In this document: positions 1-11,679 of the stretch, piece by piece
Numbering within the stretch: the stretch's first letter is position 1
How the letters are laid out: each line of letters begins with the position of its first letter
Assembly: GCA_018881555.1 (NCBI GenBank)
Contig: JACAXG010000012.1
Location: 9,929,480 to 9,993,479 of the forward strand
DNA length: 64,000 nt
Reading direction: 5' to 3'
Source of the DNA: Amblyornis subalaris
Lineage: Eukaryota; Chordata; Aves; Passeriformes; Ptilonorhynchidae
Program-made: the position numbers and the translations under genes
The notes under the pieces: model-generated
Databases searched by the model: none
What the model saw: only the letters and a program-made list of their open reading frames with translations
What the model was told of the DNA's origin: nothing

Positions 1-263
1 TATTTCCAGGCGTTTAGCTTCAGGAGGGCTGTCATCTGCCAGGNGCCCAAACTTTCCTTTCTCCTAAGACTCGAGCTGCAAATCTCACTGACAAGCACCG
101 TCAGCTCTATTAATGAGTGCTTAGCCCTTGGTGATGGGACACTGGAAGAAAACACAGCTGGAAGAAAGGCGCACACAAGCACATCCTGGATTTCAGGGTG
201 TTGTGAGAGCCAGTTGCAGCCCTGGCATTAGGAAGCCGCCATGCAGAACCAGCACTGCCAGGA

Positions 264-304
264 CAGCAATGCCAAGCAATGCCAAGCAATGCCAAGCAAT
301 GCCA
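264..304. repeat. Short tandem repeat, 10-bp unit
   Basis: Three exact copies of the 10-mer GCCAAGCAAT run from 271 to 300, with partial copies on both sides (AGCAAT before, GCCA after). It is a short local array with no sign of function. Confidence 0.9.
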
Positions 305-1883
305 GCACTCTGATGTGCCACAGAAGTGGAAAGGTTTGGGACCAACATGGGCCAGTATTTTTTCAAACCTTCAGTGACATTTTTCTATAAAGACCTGGAA
401 GTGTTTGTGTAGTGGGCTGGCAGGCCTTCTTTCCTCCCACATCAGAATAGTTGATGCTCACACTAGGAAATGAAGGATGCTCTGCTGTGCTCCCAGTGTG
501 GATGGTTTCTTTTACCAGGGCTTTGTACAAACACCATCACATCCATGGCCTCTGCCTCCCATGTAACTAAAAGAAATTATATTGGAGTATGTACAACTCG
601 TACATTGCTGCTCCACAAAGGTTAATCTTGTGTTCCTTAGCTGCTCATGGCTTGGTTGTAATAAGGGGATGGCCAGACCTTACTCAGAGAAAGTCTGGTC
701 TCCTGACCAAGCCGCCACAGACACTGCTGTGCCACTGATGCAACTGCAGCTTCTGGTTAGTGTTTATAGCAACATCTACTTTTTATTTGTGTGCCTCTGG
801 TTTCCTCAGCAGTCTCCACCTTGATCATTAGAAGTCATCCTGCTTGATTTGTAGTTTTAAAATGAAGTGGGTGTTTTTTTAGAGCACATCAGCATGAACA
901 ACACTGCCGACAATAACAGTTGCCCACTGCCACCCAACTTCCCGGGTGCGACACCACACCAAGGGCTCCTTACTCACTTTGGCCTCGACATATGGATAGG
1001 CTGGCAATATAAAATCTTTTCCCCACCCAAGGCACCATCCGCCTCTAAGAAAAATACTGTGGTTTCCTCTTGTAGGCAGATTTATTTTTGAGGTAGCCTC
1101 AACAATGTGGGCACAGGGAGAAGGCTGCTGCTCTTTACCAAGGCAGAGTGAGAAAGTTTATGGGGCTCCATAATTCAGCCCCACTGACAATATCAGCAAT
1201 GACTTTTCTATTTCCGTGGTGTGTGAGAAAGGAAAACATGAGCAGGAGTGCATAGAAGACTGGTAGGGCCAAAGCTGGGGTATTTGTTCCCTGGCAAACT
1301 GTGGTTGCTCTTGATTTAGCCACAGTTTTCNCAGCTGATGTTTTGCAAACCCGACAGAAGATTCAGCTTTCAAGGCTGTGAAAGTGAACGCGGGGCTGGA
1401 AGCCGCCCCTGCGCACACTGGCAGGGAGTCAGGCCAAGCCTCCCTCTTTCAGAAGATGTTGCTTGTTCCAGGACTGTGTGGCTGTGGGGGCAGTTTGGGG
1501 ACGGAGATTTAATCTTTTATTTTTCCCATATGTCATAAGTATGTCTAAGATGATGACAAAATAATAAGTTGGTGGCTGCTGGAAACTTTTTTTTAGCAGC
1601 TGTGTTTTTAGAACATTATAATTAACCATCTTTTTGCCTTAATCAGTTAAAGACTTCTAAAGTAACTAGAAGTTTACTGTACCTTCTCTCAACTTGAAGC
1701 TTTCCCATGTGGGGACCATGACTTTATAAGGGACGGCAGAAGAAGCAGGGCAGAGCTAGAAACATAGAGTCAAGTTTATCAGTATGAATTACAGCACAAA
1801 TTACTAAAATTACTGTAGTGATTTTAACTTACAGCTATTGTACTAGAAGCAGGAAAAGAGGTGAGATTGTATTTGATCTGCAC

Positions 1884-1898
1884 AGTGACTGAGTCACT
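1884..1898. promoter_or_regulatory. AP-1-like palindrome (candidate site)
   Basis: AGTGACTGAGTCACT has 7-base arms that are exact inverted copies around one central G. It contains a perfect AP-1 core, TGAGTCA (1890-1896), and overlapping TGACTGA. AP-1 (FOS/JUN) and MAF proteins bind such sites, but short motifs arise by chance often. Function is inference only. Confidence 0.25.
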
Positions 1899-3599
1899 TT
1901 GCCTGGGTTCATTTTTGCAGAAAATTAAATGGAGTAAGTGTGGTATTTGTCGGAAAAAAGGGTGAACTGTGAGTAAAGGGAAAAATATTTGTCGACTTGC
2001 CAGGGAGAAGCACGATTAAAAGCTGACTGTTAATAAAGCATGTGGGTGACAGGGCTGTCTCCCCACATGGTTCCGGCGCTTGGCTCAGGTAAAAGCAGAG
2101 GGCTATAACTCAACAACGCACTCCTGTCTGTCAATGTTAGGTTTTCGGGTTTTTTTTATAAATGACATGTTTTCTTTTGGCAGATGGGAACAAGCCTTGA
2201 AGAATAAATTTTTTTGAGGCAAATTGGCTGCCTGGAAATATATGTATTTAGGAACCTGTCGGATGCTGTGAGTGTCAGCACCACCCCAGCTGAGCTGGCC
2301 GGCACAGCTCCGCAGCTCGCCTGCTCCAATCTCCTCACAGACCCCCAATTCCCCAGCCGACCACTGCCAGGTAGGAGCAAAAATGACAACTCCAATACAA
2401 GATTTGCTCTGGATATTGCTGATATTGCTTTGTGCCTGCCTTATAAAACTTCCCCGTTGGCTATTTCTCCAGCCAGGGGATTTTACCCAGATGAATGTGC
2501 TTGCCTCCCTCTCACCAGCTGCCAAAATTCAACTTATCTGTAAGTGGAAATAATGTTTGGCCTCCGGTCGATCAGAGCCGCAATGCTCTTTACGAGAGGA
2601 GGCAAAATAAAACCATTCCCCGTGTTAACAGCTGTGAAGGCCAACGTGCTGAGAGGTTAAGTGATTTGCCGGGTGTAAAGTAGGGTGGTGCCTGGCTCTC
2701 GGGAGCCCTTTTTTGGGAGGGTGGTCAGGAGGGCAGTGGGGGCAGACCACAGACCCCATGCATCACCACAATTCCCATTCCCACAAGGGCACCTGGTAGG
2801 GGGAACCACCTGTAACATGCCTTCCCCCAGACCAGGCATAAGTAAAATTTTACCAGAAAAAAAATATATTCTGCAAAAATCCTCCTAAAATTAGGTACTG
2901 AAAGCAGGTGTAGGGTTTTGTGAGCCAGCATGAGAAATAGGTGGCAGCTGGAAAGATTTTTGAACATCTCAGAAGTGCCTAAGTATTGGGAGGTAAGCAA
3001 GGGAAGAGGTAGATTAAACCAGAATCCAGATGCCTTCAAGCCTAAATCAGTACACATGCCCAGCACAGCCCCTTGTCTGCCTTGGGACATTCAGGCCTGT
3101 TGGTTTAACCAGCAAAAATGGGCACCTTTTAAGAGCAATTCAGGATGTCCAAATCAGAGCCTAAGTATCTACATAGTCCTTCACTATAGGTGGTGCAGCA
3201 TACATTAATACAGCAGAATAGTTAGTTTCTAGCAATGTAGTATTTTTTGCCACTTTATTCTAAGGATGTGCTAGATGTGAAGTGGCTATCTATATGTACA
3301 GGTAAGGGTAATAGAAAAGGTACCATAAAAGGCACATTCAAAAACAGGCAGTGTTGTTCCCCAGTTTTGTAGGGTCGGTAAAACTGATAGCAGCTCCCTA
3401 GCAGTGGCTTCATCTCCACGCTCACAGTGTGTGTTCTTAACACCTTCCTTCTCTGCAAAACTGAAGTATTTAACCCAAAACATACAAACAAATCTGTTAT
3501 TCTTCTCCTTTATTAACCTTCTCAATCCCCCGAAATCATACACAGGAAGAAAGCTCTCCTCTTTTCTTTTATCTAGGAGATGATGTTTAAACTTTACAT

Positions 3600-3740
3600 G
3601 CAAATAAACACATGCATACATGTAAACCTACCCCTGTAATCAGGCACATGCAGCGCACTCTTTCTTCTTCTCTACAAATATATATATACATATGTATATC
3701 CACAGCTATGCAGGGATGTGCGCATATGTGTGTGTACAAA
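3600..3740. repeat. Imperfect TA / purine-pyrimidine microsatellite region
   Basis: An imperfect (TA)n run lies at about 3676-3700, flanked by CATG- and GTGTG-type alternating purine-pyrimidine sequence and ending in GAGAGAG near 3740. It has simple-sequence character and contains no gene. Confidence 0.75.
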
Positions 3741-3745
3741 GAGAG

Positions 3746-4880
3746 AGAAAAAGACTTAGAAAATGAAAGACAAATGTTAGAGAATGATATTCCCAAGCCC
3801 TCAAATCCCTAATCATGAGTTTGATGCAATATTTGCCCTAATGGGAAATGATAACTGGCACTATTCCAAAGCAAACCTCGAAGAAAGGAGCAATAAAAAA
3901 GGAAAATGCTAGCTTGGCAGTTAAAGAAAGAGGAGCCGAAGCGAGAACTGCTGTCGGAGATAATAAAGAATTAACCACAAACCCCTTTTCTATTAAGCAC
4001 AAAAAAGGATATTAAAATAACATGCCCCCTCCCTAAATGTTTCAAGGCTTGTGTCATGCTTCTCTGCGCAGCTTCCCGGGACGTTCTGAGGCGCGGGGCT
4101 GCAGCCGCCTCCCGCTCCCTTCTCGTGGAGGAGCTGCGCCGCTCCGACACACAGCCCCGCACAGCCACACTCCCGGCTTTCTGAGCTTACACGGCGTGTG
4201 CCAGACCTTGCCCTTTCCAGCGACAGGGAATTCGCTTCCAGTTGTGACCATGTGGACCTTCAGGCACTGGCTGCGGTGGAGCAGTTCTGATGGGCTCTCT
4301 CTTCCCTTCCTTCCCCTCGGGAACCCTACACATTTCCTGCTGTACAATGCAGCTTGGCTGCTGTGTTATCCATGCTGTCCATAGGCACAAAGACTCATGT
4401 AAGTATACAGCGATTCTTAGTGCCCTGTTTTCCAGTTATAGCGGCAAGCAAGCTTTTACCTTCATGTTCTTACTACGATTTTTATATTTGGGGTATTTTC
4501 TCGCTTTAAAAATTACATGTCATCAATTACACAGAAAGCGCCACAGATCTGGGACAAAAAAAAGGGGCAAAAAAATCGAATCAACAGCTGCTAGATACAG
4601 GAAACAAAAAAATGGGAGGGCTATGACTCAGGAGGCACTTTTCCATCCAGTATCCCCCCCAGGGGCCTCCTGGGACATCCTGCAATATGACTAATAAATA
4701 GAGATGCTGCTCCCTGTGCGTGTGTATGCCTTGGATGCCCTCACGGAGCTCTCCACAGCCAGGAATGCACTGAGAGCCCCAAATCAACACCGTTTCTGTA
4801 TGGTCACATGATGTGCAGGGTTTTGGTAACTGATGTTGCCCATTTTGTGATTGCCCGAACCATTGTAATAGCAAAATCCA
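3746..4880. other. Non-coding stretch with a small GC-rich patch
   Basis: At about 4065-4200 GC content and CpG density rise above the surroundings; the patch is too short and weak to call a CpG island. Open frames of 97-134 codons overlap here on both strands with no recognisable domain. The remainder is unremarkable. Confidence 0.5.
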
Positions 4881-5715
4881 AATTAAACATCTCTTGAAAT
4901 TTCCACCTCAACTAAATAGTAGATTTTACTATGGCAATTTTAAGTTTGCCAAAGAAGTGGTACTCAGGGCACTACAGACCCAATGGGCTGAAGTTATCAC
5001 TTTGTATCAAGTCCAAGAAACCCTCAATAATCTTACATTTCAGAGACATTTATGACCTAACTGCCGTTCATTAGCACATGAGAAGATATTAATGACACAG
5101 AGTAATGAAATGTAACAACTCCTTTAGTACTTTCTTATAATCTGGGTCTTTAATATGCAGTTTGACAAGAGCTAGACTAGCAGCAGCTTTAATAGCATTC
5201 TGTAGAGCTGGTGCAGACTTGTGCACTAGGAATGCCCCAAACCCAAAATGGCACAAGCCAAAACGGTGAAGATGCAGTAAGGAATCACTTACAGTTTATT
5301 GTAAGTGTCAAATGAAGTATATCTGCCAATAAGAGCTTACTTTTAAAAAACAATGTGTAGATTGCATTGACCTTAGTGACTGCAAGGGTAGAGCTTTAAA
5401 ACGAAAAGAAAAAAAATACCCATCTGTACAAGATATTTTTTAATTCTAAATCTTGCTCTTTTAGACTTTTAAAACTCCTTGTGAAGGAGGTATAATGCAC
5501 AACTCAGGAAAATACTAATGTAATCTATCTTTCAGAGATGAAAATCAAAACTCCCTCCTGAGCTATGTCCATGCAGAAAAGCAGTTAAATATCAGCTGTT
5601 TTTTATCTGAGTGCCTAAATGTAAAAATACTTTACCAGAATTCTACCAACTATTACATTAAAAGCCCATCATTTGTCTGCCAGTACCAGTCTAGGTTAAT
5701 TTCTAAGCTGAACTT

Positions 5716-5732
5716 AAAAAAAAAAAAAAAAA
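5716..5732 (+). repeat. Poly-A tract
   Basis: An uninterrupted run of 17 A. No retroposon body or target-site duplication is evident upstream, so it is listed as simple sequence rather than an element tail. Confidence 0.85.
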
Positions 5733-5992
5733 CAAACCAATAAAGGTGTAGGTGGAGAGGTTTAAAAAATAACTACTGGAAATGGTGAGCCAAGATCTTC
5801 GGAACAACGTGTCCCTGCCTGAGGTACAGGCAGGCTGGTTTTTAGATCAGTCACCTGCAACTGTGGTGTCATAAAGTGGAAAAATACCACCGAGAGTCAT
5901 TTTTAGCAAAGAACATCAACAGCTCCTCTCACATTCGCATCCAGTGAAACTCCATTCCAGTTACAATCATTGGCAAATGGTAAATTCTTATT

Positions 5993-6006
5993 TGATTTAT
6001 CAATCA
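5993..6006 (+). promoter_or_regulatory. HOX/PBX-like composite motif (candidate)
   Basis: TGATTTAT (5993-6000), a HOX-PBX type sequence, overlaps ATCAATCA (5999-6006), a PBX type sequence read on the opposite strand as TGATTGAT. The two share the bases AT. Motif knowledge is general; occupancy is inference. Confidence 0.25.
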
Positions 6007-6472
6007 CAATTTTATATTGTTAATTCATATGTTCATTAGACAAATCTATCCCTCTAAGGTAATCACTTAAGGTACTGTTGGCATGTGAACATGCACAAAT
6101 GGATAATTCTTAATGACCTTCCAAGCTGACATATTTTTGGCATCAGTTTTCTGTATCCTAATTTCAAGCTGCCTCTCTGGTGTTGTTGTAGGGCTGACTT
6201 CACTACACAGTCAAGGAGGACTTGCAATTGGAAGTCGTTAGTAAGATTGCTCCCATCAGATACTAGCAGAACAAGGAACAATTAAAATTATCTCCTTGGA
6301 TGAAACCCCTGTGTTTTCAGCTGTGGAAGTTGGTAAGCAGGCCTCCATTGCAGCAGCCTTGGAGGAGAAAACATTCACATCAGACAATTTGACCAGATTT
6401 GTGACTTTCTCAGCATCTCCACAGTAAATAAGTTTTGCTATGCAGATGTTTGGTGCAAAAAAAAAAAGTAAG

Positions 6473-6555
6473 TTAGGGAGGTTGAAACTAGATGACATTT
6501 AAGGTCCCTTCCAACCCAAACCATTCTATGGTTCCATGAAATGAAATGAAATACA
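6473..6555 (+). mobile_element. CR1 LINE, 5'-truncated 3' end
   Basis: The segment reads GGGAGGTTGAAACTAGATGA, then GGTCCCTTCCAACCCAAACC, then ATTCTATGGTTCCATG, the standard 3' end of avian CR1 LINEs. CR1 copies are almost always heavily 5'-truncated, and this one keeps only about 80 bp with no coding sequence. Instead of the usual ATTCTATG octamer repeats it ends in a short ATGAA run (about 6537-6552). It marks the sequence as avian and gives plus-strand orientation. Confidence 0.9.
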
Positions 6556-9060
6556 GGTCATCCAGGCTACTGTTCTGGCAGCCGGTGTGCACATTGGCCT
6601 CCCACAAGGCCAGGCCAGTACCACAGATCTTCTACTGCAGGTTAATGTGGTGCAGGTGAGCCACAGACCAGTGGAGATACGGCATAGCCATCATCTGTTG
6701 CAGGGGTCTGATGCAGGGGTTTGTGCTCTTTAGATCCGTAGACTGACCCATCACTGCCTGTGCTTGCCAGGTTTGCAAAGTTAGAGAGCATACCAGAAAA
6801 TGCAAGAATATTCTCCATTTAATGGGTGGCATTTTCCCAGCTGAATGACCATTATTCGTGGTAACAGCCAAACTTCAGAAGACTCTGCACACCAGTGTTA
6901 TCCCCGCTGAGGCTGTTTGTGGTCTCTCTCCATCTCCAGCCCCACGCTGCTAGTGCTGCTCATCCNGTGCCATGAGAAGGGTTAAAAAAAAAAGGCATTG
7001 CCTTAAACACAAGGTTTCCAAGGTTGCCAACATTTCCACAATGCTCCCCAAAGCAGATCCAGACAAGGAAAGGGAAATTTCTGGCATTTCCCAGAGTCTA
7101 CAGGAGACAGGAAGAACAAATATGCAGGGGAAAGGTGGGGTAGGCAGTGCTGCCGTCCACTGAGGTTTGACAATTGGCTTCCATGAGTTGGGAGACAGGC
7201 TGGGAAGGGAGTGAGGTGCAACAGGGAGGGAAAAGAGGTGGGGAAGAGCCCTTCCCCAGCTGACAGCCAACACGACCAGCAGCCCCTCATAGAGGATCCG
7301 CTGGGACCTGGGGCTGTGGGTCGCAGTGGAAGCTGGAAGAGGATGTGCGTGCAGCCTGTGCCCTCCGCGCCCGCCCGGCTCCAGTCAGCACCCAACTGAC
7401 ACCCAAAAGTCGAAGAAAAGAGTTTACATCCCTTCCTCAAAAGCACAGCTCGGGTTGCAAATCCAAATGTATGGGCAAAATGTAAATGCATTGTGACAAG
7501 CTGTACGGGGAATCAAAACAAGGAACAAGGAGCGTATGTTTCTTTTAGAGAAATGTCCTTTATCTTGCAGGCAGAACGAAGCGTGTGGCATTCAAATGTT
7601 AAGATTTTTACACACTTTCATGAAATACTAAAGAGAAACCAAAAAAAAAAAAAAAAAGAAACAAGAAAGCAACAAGAAAATAACCCAAGTCCGTGTCACT
7701 TCTCAGCTACTTTGGTTATTGCTGCTCCTGAGTACTGTAACATATGCACTTTCCCTTTTGAAAATGTATCAAAGTTGTTATTTTGGGGGTGGGATAAACT
7801 CTTACCCATGCATATCTTATGTTTTGAAGCCAAGAATGCTTAAGAACCTGCTCTGGATCCGCACATCAGATGCATAAGTGATTAGTGACAAGTGACACAG
7901 AAACAGAGAATGTGCTGTGTTACGATGAATAATAAACACGCGCAATTTATGCAGGCAGAGCAAGCGAGGAGATGGCATCCTGCACTTTTTCCATATAAAT
8001 AATGTGAATCTCTCGGCAATGAAGCCAGGCCGACCAGGGAGTTTCTCCAGCCCGCCAGCCGCACAATCCGGCAGGAGAGAGTGGGGACAAGCAAGGAGGG
8101 GTCACCCACCAACAGGGCTGCTCCTGGCTTATGGAACACCACAGAATGAACTGATGGCAATTAATTGTCTCTCAACTAGAATCAATACAAGAACAAAATT
8201 CACAGTGGGCAAAATTTTTCACTCTCTGGGAGAAAGGAGCTTTTAGATAAATGAAAAAAATTCACTGAAAAATATTCATGTGGTTTTCTATTTCTTGGGT
8301 TTCTGGAGAGCATTACTACAGTGATAGGATTAGTGGTGCCTGTCTGAAAAAAAAAAAAATTGCATGAACAAACTCAATTTTTACATGAAATTTCTCCAGG
8401 AAAGGTAAGCACATGCCCCTAGGAGGCTGTCAGGGCTGAGGAGAGCTGGCAGCAGGGTTTTCTGAAGGGCCTGGCAGGCACCTCTCCACTCTTGCATTTT
8501 CCGTTAGCAAAACCACCCATAAAAACCCACAAAAAACAAATGCTAAAGCCAGCCAGACATTCATCCTTAGTCCAGCTCTTGTGGTTTTTTTCTTGTGTGC
8601 ATCTGCTACACACAAACACCAGAGCTGCAGGACAATGCACACATGTCCTCCCACGGTCCCACATCCCTCAGCCTCATGCTCAGCCAGGCGGACAGTCCTT
8701 GGCTGGACACATAGGCTCCTGCAGCATCCCCACTTTGCCACCTTTTTCCCTCTGCCCATTGCTGCTCTCCCCAAAATGAGCCATCCTCCAGGGAAAAGAG
8801 AAAGACATAATTTTTTTTTAATTTAAAAAATACGCACCTGCTACTTAACTCTGCACCTTTTTTCCTGGTTATCCTGGCCTGCCAACTCTGAGCAAGCTTT
8901 TCTCTCTCATTTTTGCACTCTCTCTACACTTCCAGAAATGTATGCACTTGGATAAAAGTAGAAATGAGAGGGGAAAATGCATATTCTGTTAAACAAAAAT
9001 AAAAAAAATAGTTGAAAAAAGTGTCTAAAAGATGGATGTGTAAAGACATTATACCCGTAC
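6556..9060. other. Non-coding stretch, nothing recognised
   Basis: No gene, RNA or interspersed repeat is recognised. A long poly-A run lies near 7640-7657 and another A-run near 8348-8360. A frame of 162 codons at 7003-7491 (minus strand) overlaps shorter frames on both strands and resembles no known protein. Confidence 0.5.
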
Positions 9061-9095
9061 TTTAACTCTGAGTTTGAGTTATATAAACTGTACTG

Positions 9096-9143
9096 TGGTA
9101 ATTACCAAGCTCCTCCAGATTAATAAACAATTACCATAGTAAC
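9096..9143. promoter_or_regulatory. Paired homeodomain palindrome next to RFX-like X-box (candidate)
   Basis: TGGTAATTACCA (9096-9107) is a perfect 12-bp palindrome centred on TAATTA, the core bound by paired-class and LIM homeodomains. Twenty-two bases further, ATTACCATAGTAAC (9130-9143) fits the RFX X-box pattern GTNRCC-N2-RGYAAC with one mismatch at the first base. The surroundings are AT-rich and repeat-free. Binding is inferred from motif knowledge only. Confidence 0.3.
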
Positions 9144-9230
9144 TACACCATCATATGAAACCTATGCTCATGAATTTTTAAAGCATAAATGGAAATCCAT
9201 GCCGGTTGAAAAAGTCTCCTATTTATTTTG

Positions 9231-10140
9231 TTCCTGGAAGACAAGGGAGACAGATCCATTAAAGGATCTCGTCAAGTTATTTCTTCCTCCGCAGCCACAC
9301 TTCGGACAAGTGCCATATATTATGTACTAACTAGGAAAGTCCATTATGTGTGCAGGGCCTGGGGCTGGCAGGCGGTGGGGCTGGCCTCGCACCCACTCCC
9401 CTGCAGCCCCTGTGCTCTCAGGCCTTGTTTCCCCAGAGGCTTTAGGTGACATGGTGCACCTCTTTATTTTCCAAAATTTAGGGGTTAGTCAGCACAGCAA
9501 GCTGTCCCTGGTTGCCCACTGGGCTCTTTTTATTTTTTCATGGATAATGTGTGAAAAAAGATTTCGAGTTGATGTTGCATGACCACACACAGGGAAGACC
9601 TCTCCATGACATATTTGATCAGCCGACTACCATGAGACAATGCACGCACCCAAATCTAACTTTCCACGTCATGCTGTGCCTTATTTCCAGCACATCCACC
9701 AGTGTCCCCACAGGGCTGACACTACTGCAGGGCATGTCATGGCCTATTTTCCACGTGTGGAAAAATCCAGTGTGAGCTGCTCTTGCACCAGTGCCGTGCA
9801 TCCAGGACCACACTGGACATGTGCATTCAGCCACCAGGATAGGGCTTCCTGCAGCCCCTGTACCTCTGCGTGGTCCGACCCTGCTGCACTGGAGTCAGCG
9901 GGGAAGGGCCAAGGCTCCAGCAGAGCAGAACTGCCCAGAGGCAGACCCCTGTTTTGTGCAAGCCAACAACACGGCCCCCCAGATGCCCAGCAAGAAGGGT
10001 ATCCCAGTTTGATGTTGCCTTTTCCCCCAAAGCCCCAGCAAAACAGCCCGTCAGAACTGCCCTGTGCTCCTCCTGCCCCAACCCACTCCTGACAAAATGT
10101 GCCAAAATGTGCCAAAACGTGCCCTCACTCCATCATAGGA
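9231..10140. other. Non-coding stretch of higher GC, no gene recognised
   Basis: GC content is moderately raised from about 9350 to 10130. Five or more overlapping frames of 70-150 codons occur on both strands, as expected where stop codons are rare, and none resembles a known protein. A 10-bp tandem repeat sits at 10092-10123. Confidence 0.5.
10092..10123. repeat. Short tandem repeat, 10-bp unit
   Basis: Three consecutive copies of CAAAATGTGC, the third with T to C in the seventh base (CAAAACGTGC). It is a local simple repeat with no other evidence of function. Confidence 0.85.
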
Positions 10141-11280
10141 GGCATCAATGATTAAAAGCAGTCTATGAGATGTACCCAAGGTCATTAGGAAAAAAAAAGG
10201 TTTTCTCCTGCCGCAATATCAATTCTTGTTTCACAGTATCATAAAGAAAAATCGGGTTTGAAAGCTCGCACCTGTATTTCGGAGCTTTAACACAGCTGAG
10301 CCTGGCTTTACTGCTCTTCACAATTTGTTTGTAACGTGTAAAAAAAAAAAAAACATATCAAAATGACGAATAACAAGATTATATATCAACCTGTTGATAA
10401 TTTTGACAGGAAAACTGAAAAGCAGCCCTGAGTTAAAAAATAGTGTTCGGCATTTGCAGTAATAGTCTAAAACATGAGGTGAGACCTCTACGCTTCAAGT
10501 TTGGGCCGCTTACTTTTGATAATTTTGATGAGCTAAAATAATAGCCCCCTTTTTGCAAGAAAGTATTTCTTCAGACACTCTGAGATTTAGGAAAGCCATT
10601 AAATCCTTGTGGATTGAAGGTAGAAAAATAAATTGTATGTATTTTAGACTTTGAATGATCTTCCTGTAGCAATTTTCGGGGAAAAAAACTAAGAAGAATT
10701 CTGCAATTTTAATCTCCTCAGTAGCTTCCCATTACTAAACAAGCAGAATACCACAGTACAAATGTGGATGTTACATGTCGTCTTGATCTGCTGCTTTTTT
10801 CTTTCATTAAAGCTTTAATGCAGCAATTATGGCTACGTTGCCCTATAAAAAAAGGAAAAGGCAGTTTACTTTAAAAAGTGAAATTGCATAGCCTACTATT
10901 TAATTATACACAAATGTAAATGGCCTATTTTTCCATAACTGGTTATTACAGCACTGTTTTACTTTCTGAGTTTTCACAATCTCTAAAACCTACAACGCTT
11001 CCTGCTATATAATTGTTTTGCTACATTATTGTTTTCATCTTATTTTTTCTTTTAATGCGAGTGCAGCGGGATAAATCTTGGTTTTAAGCCAGCCAGTACT
11101 TCATCTACTTAAGCTTTTATAGATGAAGATTGCTGTAATTATCAGAATACCCGCTTATTTCTGAAGTATTATCTTGGCAACCTGCTGGCATTTACAACCA
11201 ATTAACAAGCTTTGCCCATTAGTTGCNTAAGGGGTATCACAGAGTAAAGCCATTGTGTGCTAATTTTCTATTTTAGATAA
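10141..11280. promoter_or_regulatory. Candidate developmental enhancer / conserved non-coding block
   Basis: This 1.1-kb stretch is AT-rich, repeat-free and almost without open frames. It has many homeodomain cores and a perfect 16-bp palindrome, CATTAAAGCTTTAATG (10805-10820), presenting two inverted ATTAAA sites. The part at about 11040-11230 has the balanced, low-repeat texture typical of ultraconserved vertebrate DNA. I cannot align it, so conservation is an inference; a species comparison would decide. Confidence 0.35.
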
Positions 11281-11679
11281 TCAGTTTGGCCATCCAAAAT
11301 GGAAAGGGGAAGAAAAGAAAGGTTTGACACCCAGTGGCAGACATGTAAAAATGACTACATGCTTCCCTGAGACAAAGGTATCCAGCGACTGCATGATTGC
11401 TTCACTGTCGTCACCACTGGGTTTTAAGTATTTATTCCCTTTGTCTCTTTTGGAAGAGAAAATAGAAAGCACGGCTTCAGCAAAGTAATCATGTCCTCTT
11501 TTTATTTTTTAAACAGACTGGCTTCTCCCTCTGTCCTTGCAGGCTTGTAATTTCACCAAATTGTACAAGTGTTAAACACGATTTCAAAAAAAATTTTTTT
11601 AAAAAATTGAAAAAAAAAGAAGAAGAGTAAGCAATAGAGAAGGAAGCCTGTTTGCCAGTGGAAGTCTCAGCTTTCCTCT
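11281..11679. other. Non-coding, with an A/T homopolymer cluster
   Basis: No gene is seen. Alternating runs of A, T and A at 11586-11606 are followed by an A-rich run to about 11628. This is simple sequence prone to slippage. Confidence 0.5.

Larger units (their letters stand above)
1..3599. other. Non-coding stretch, no gene recognised
   Basis: I see no recognisable protein domain, RNA gene or intact transposon here. Open frames on both strands are short and overlap each other, as chance frames do; the longest is 140 codons on the minus strand near 2103-2525 and it resembles no family I know. Noted inside: a 10-bp tandem repeat at 264-304 and an AP-1-like palindrome at 1884-1898. Base composition is mixed, with an AT-rich part around 1540-2240. 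Confidence 0.6.
4881..6472. other. AT-rich, repeat-poor stretch; candidate conserved non-coding sequence
   Basis: No gene is seen. The sequence is AT-rich and lacks interspersed repeats apart from a run of 17 A at 5716-5732. Homeodomain-type cores (TTAAT, TAAT, TTTAT) are frequent, and a HOX/PBX-like composite sits at 5993-6006. That texture is common in vertebrate developmental enhancers, but only cross-species alignment would show conservation. Confidence 0.35.

Noticed and set aside
7955..7985. CTCF-like motif (GAGGAGATGGCATCC)
   Set aside because: Two core mismatches, including the pyrimidine before AGATGGC, make it no better than chance.
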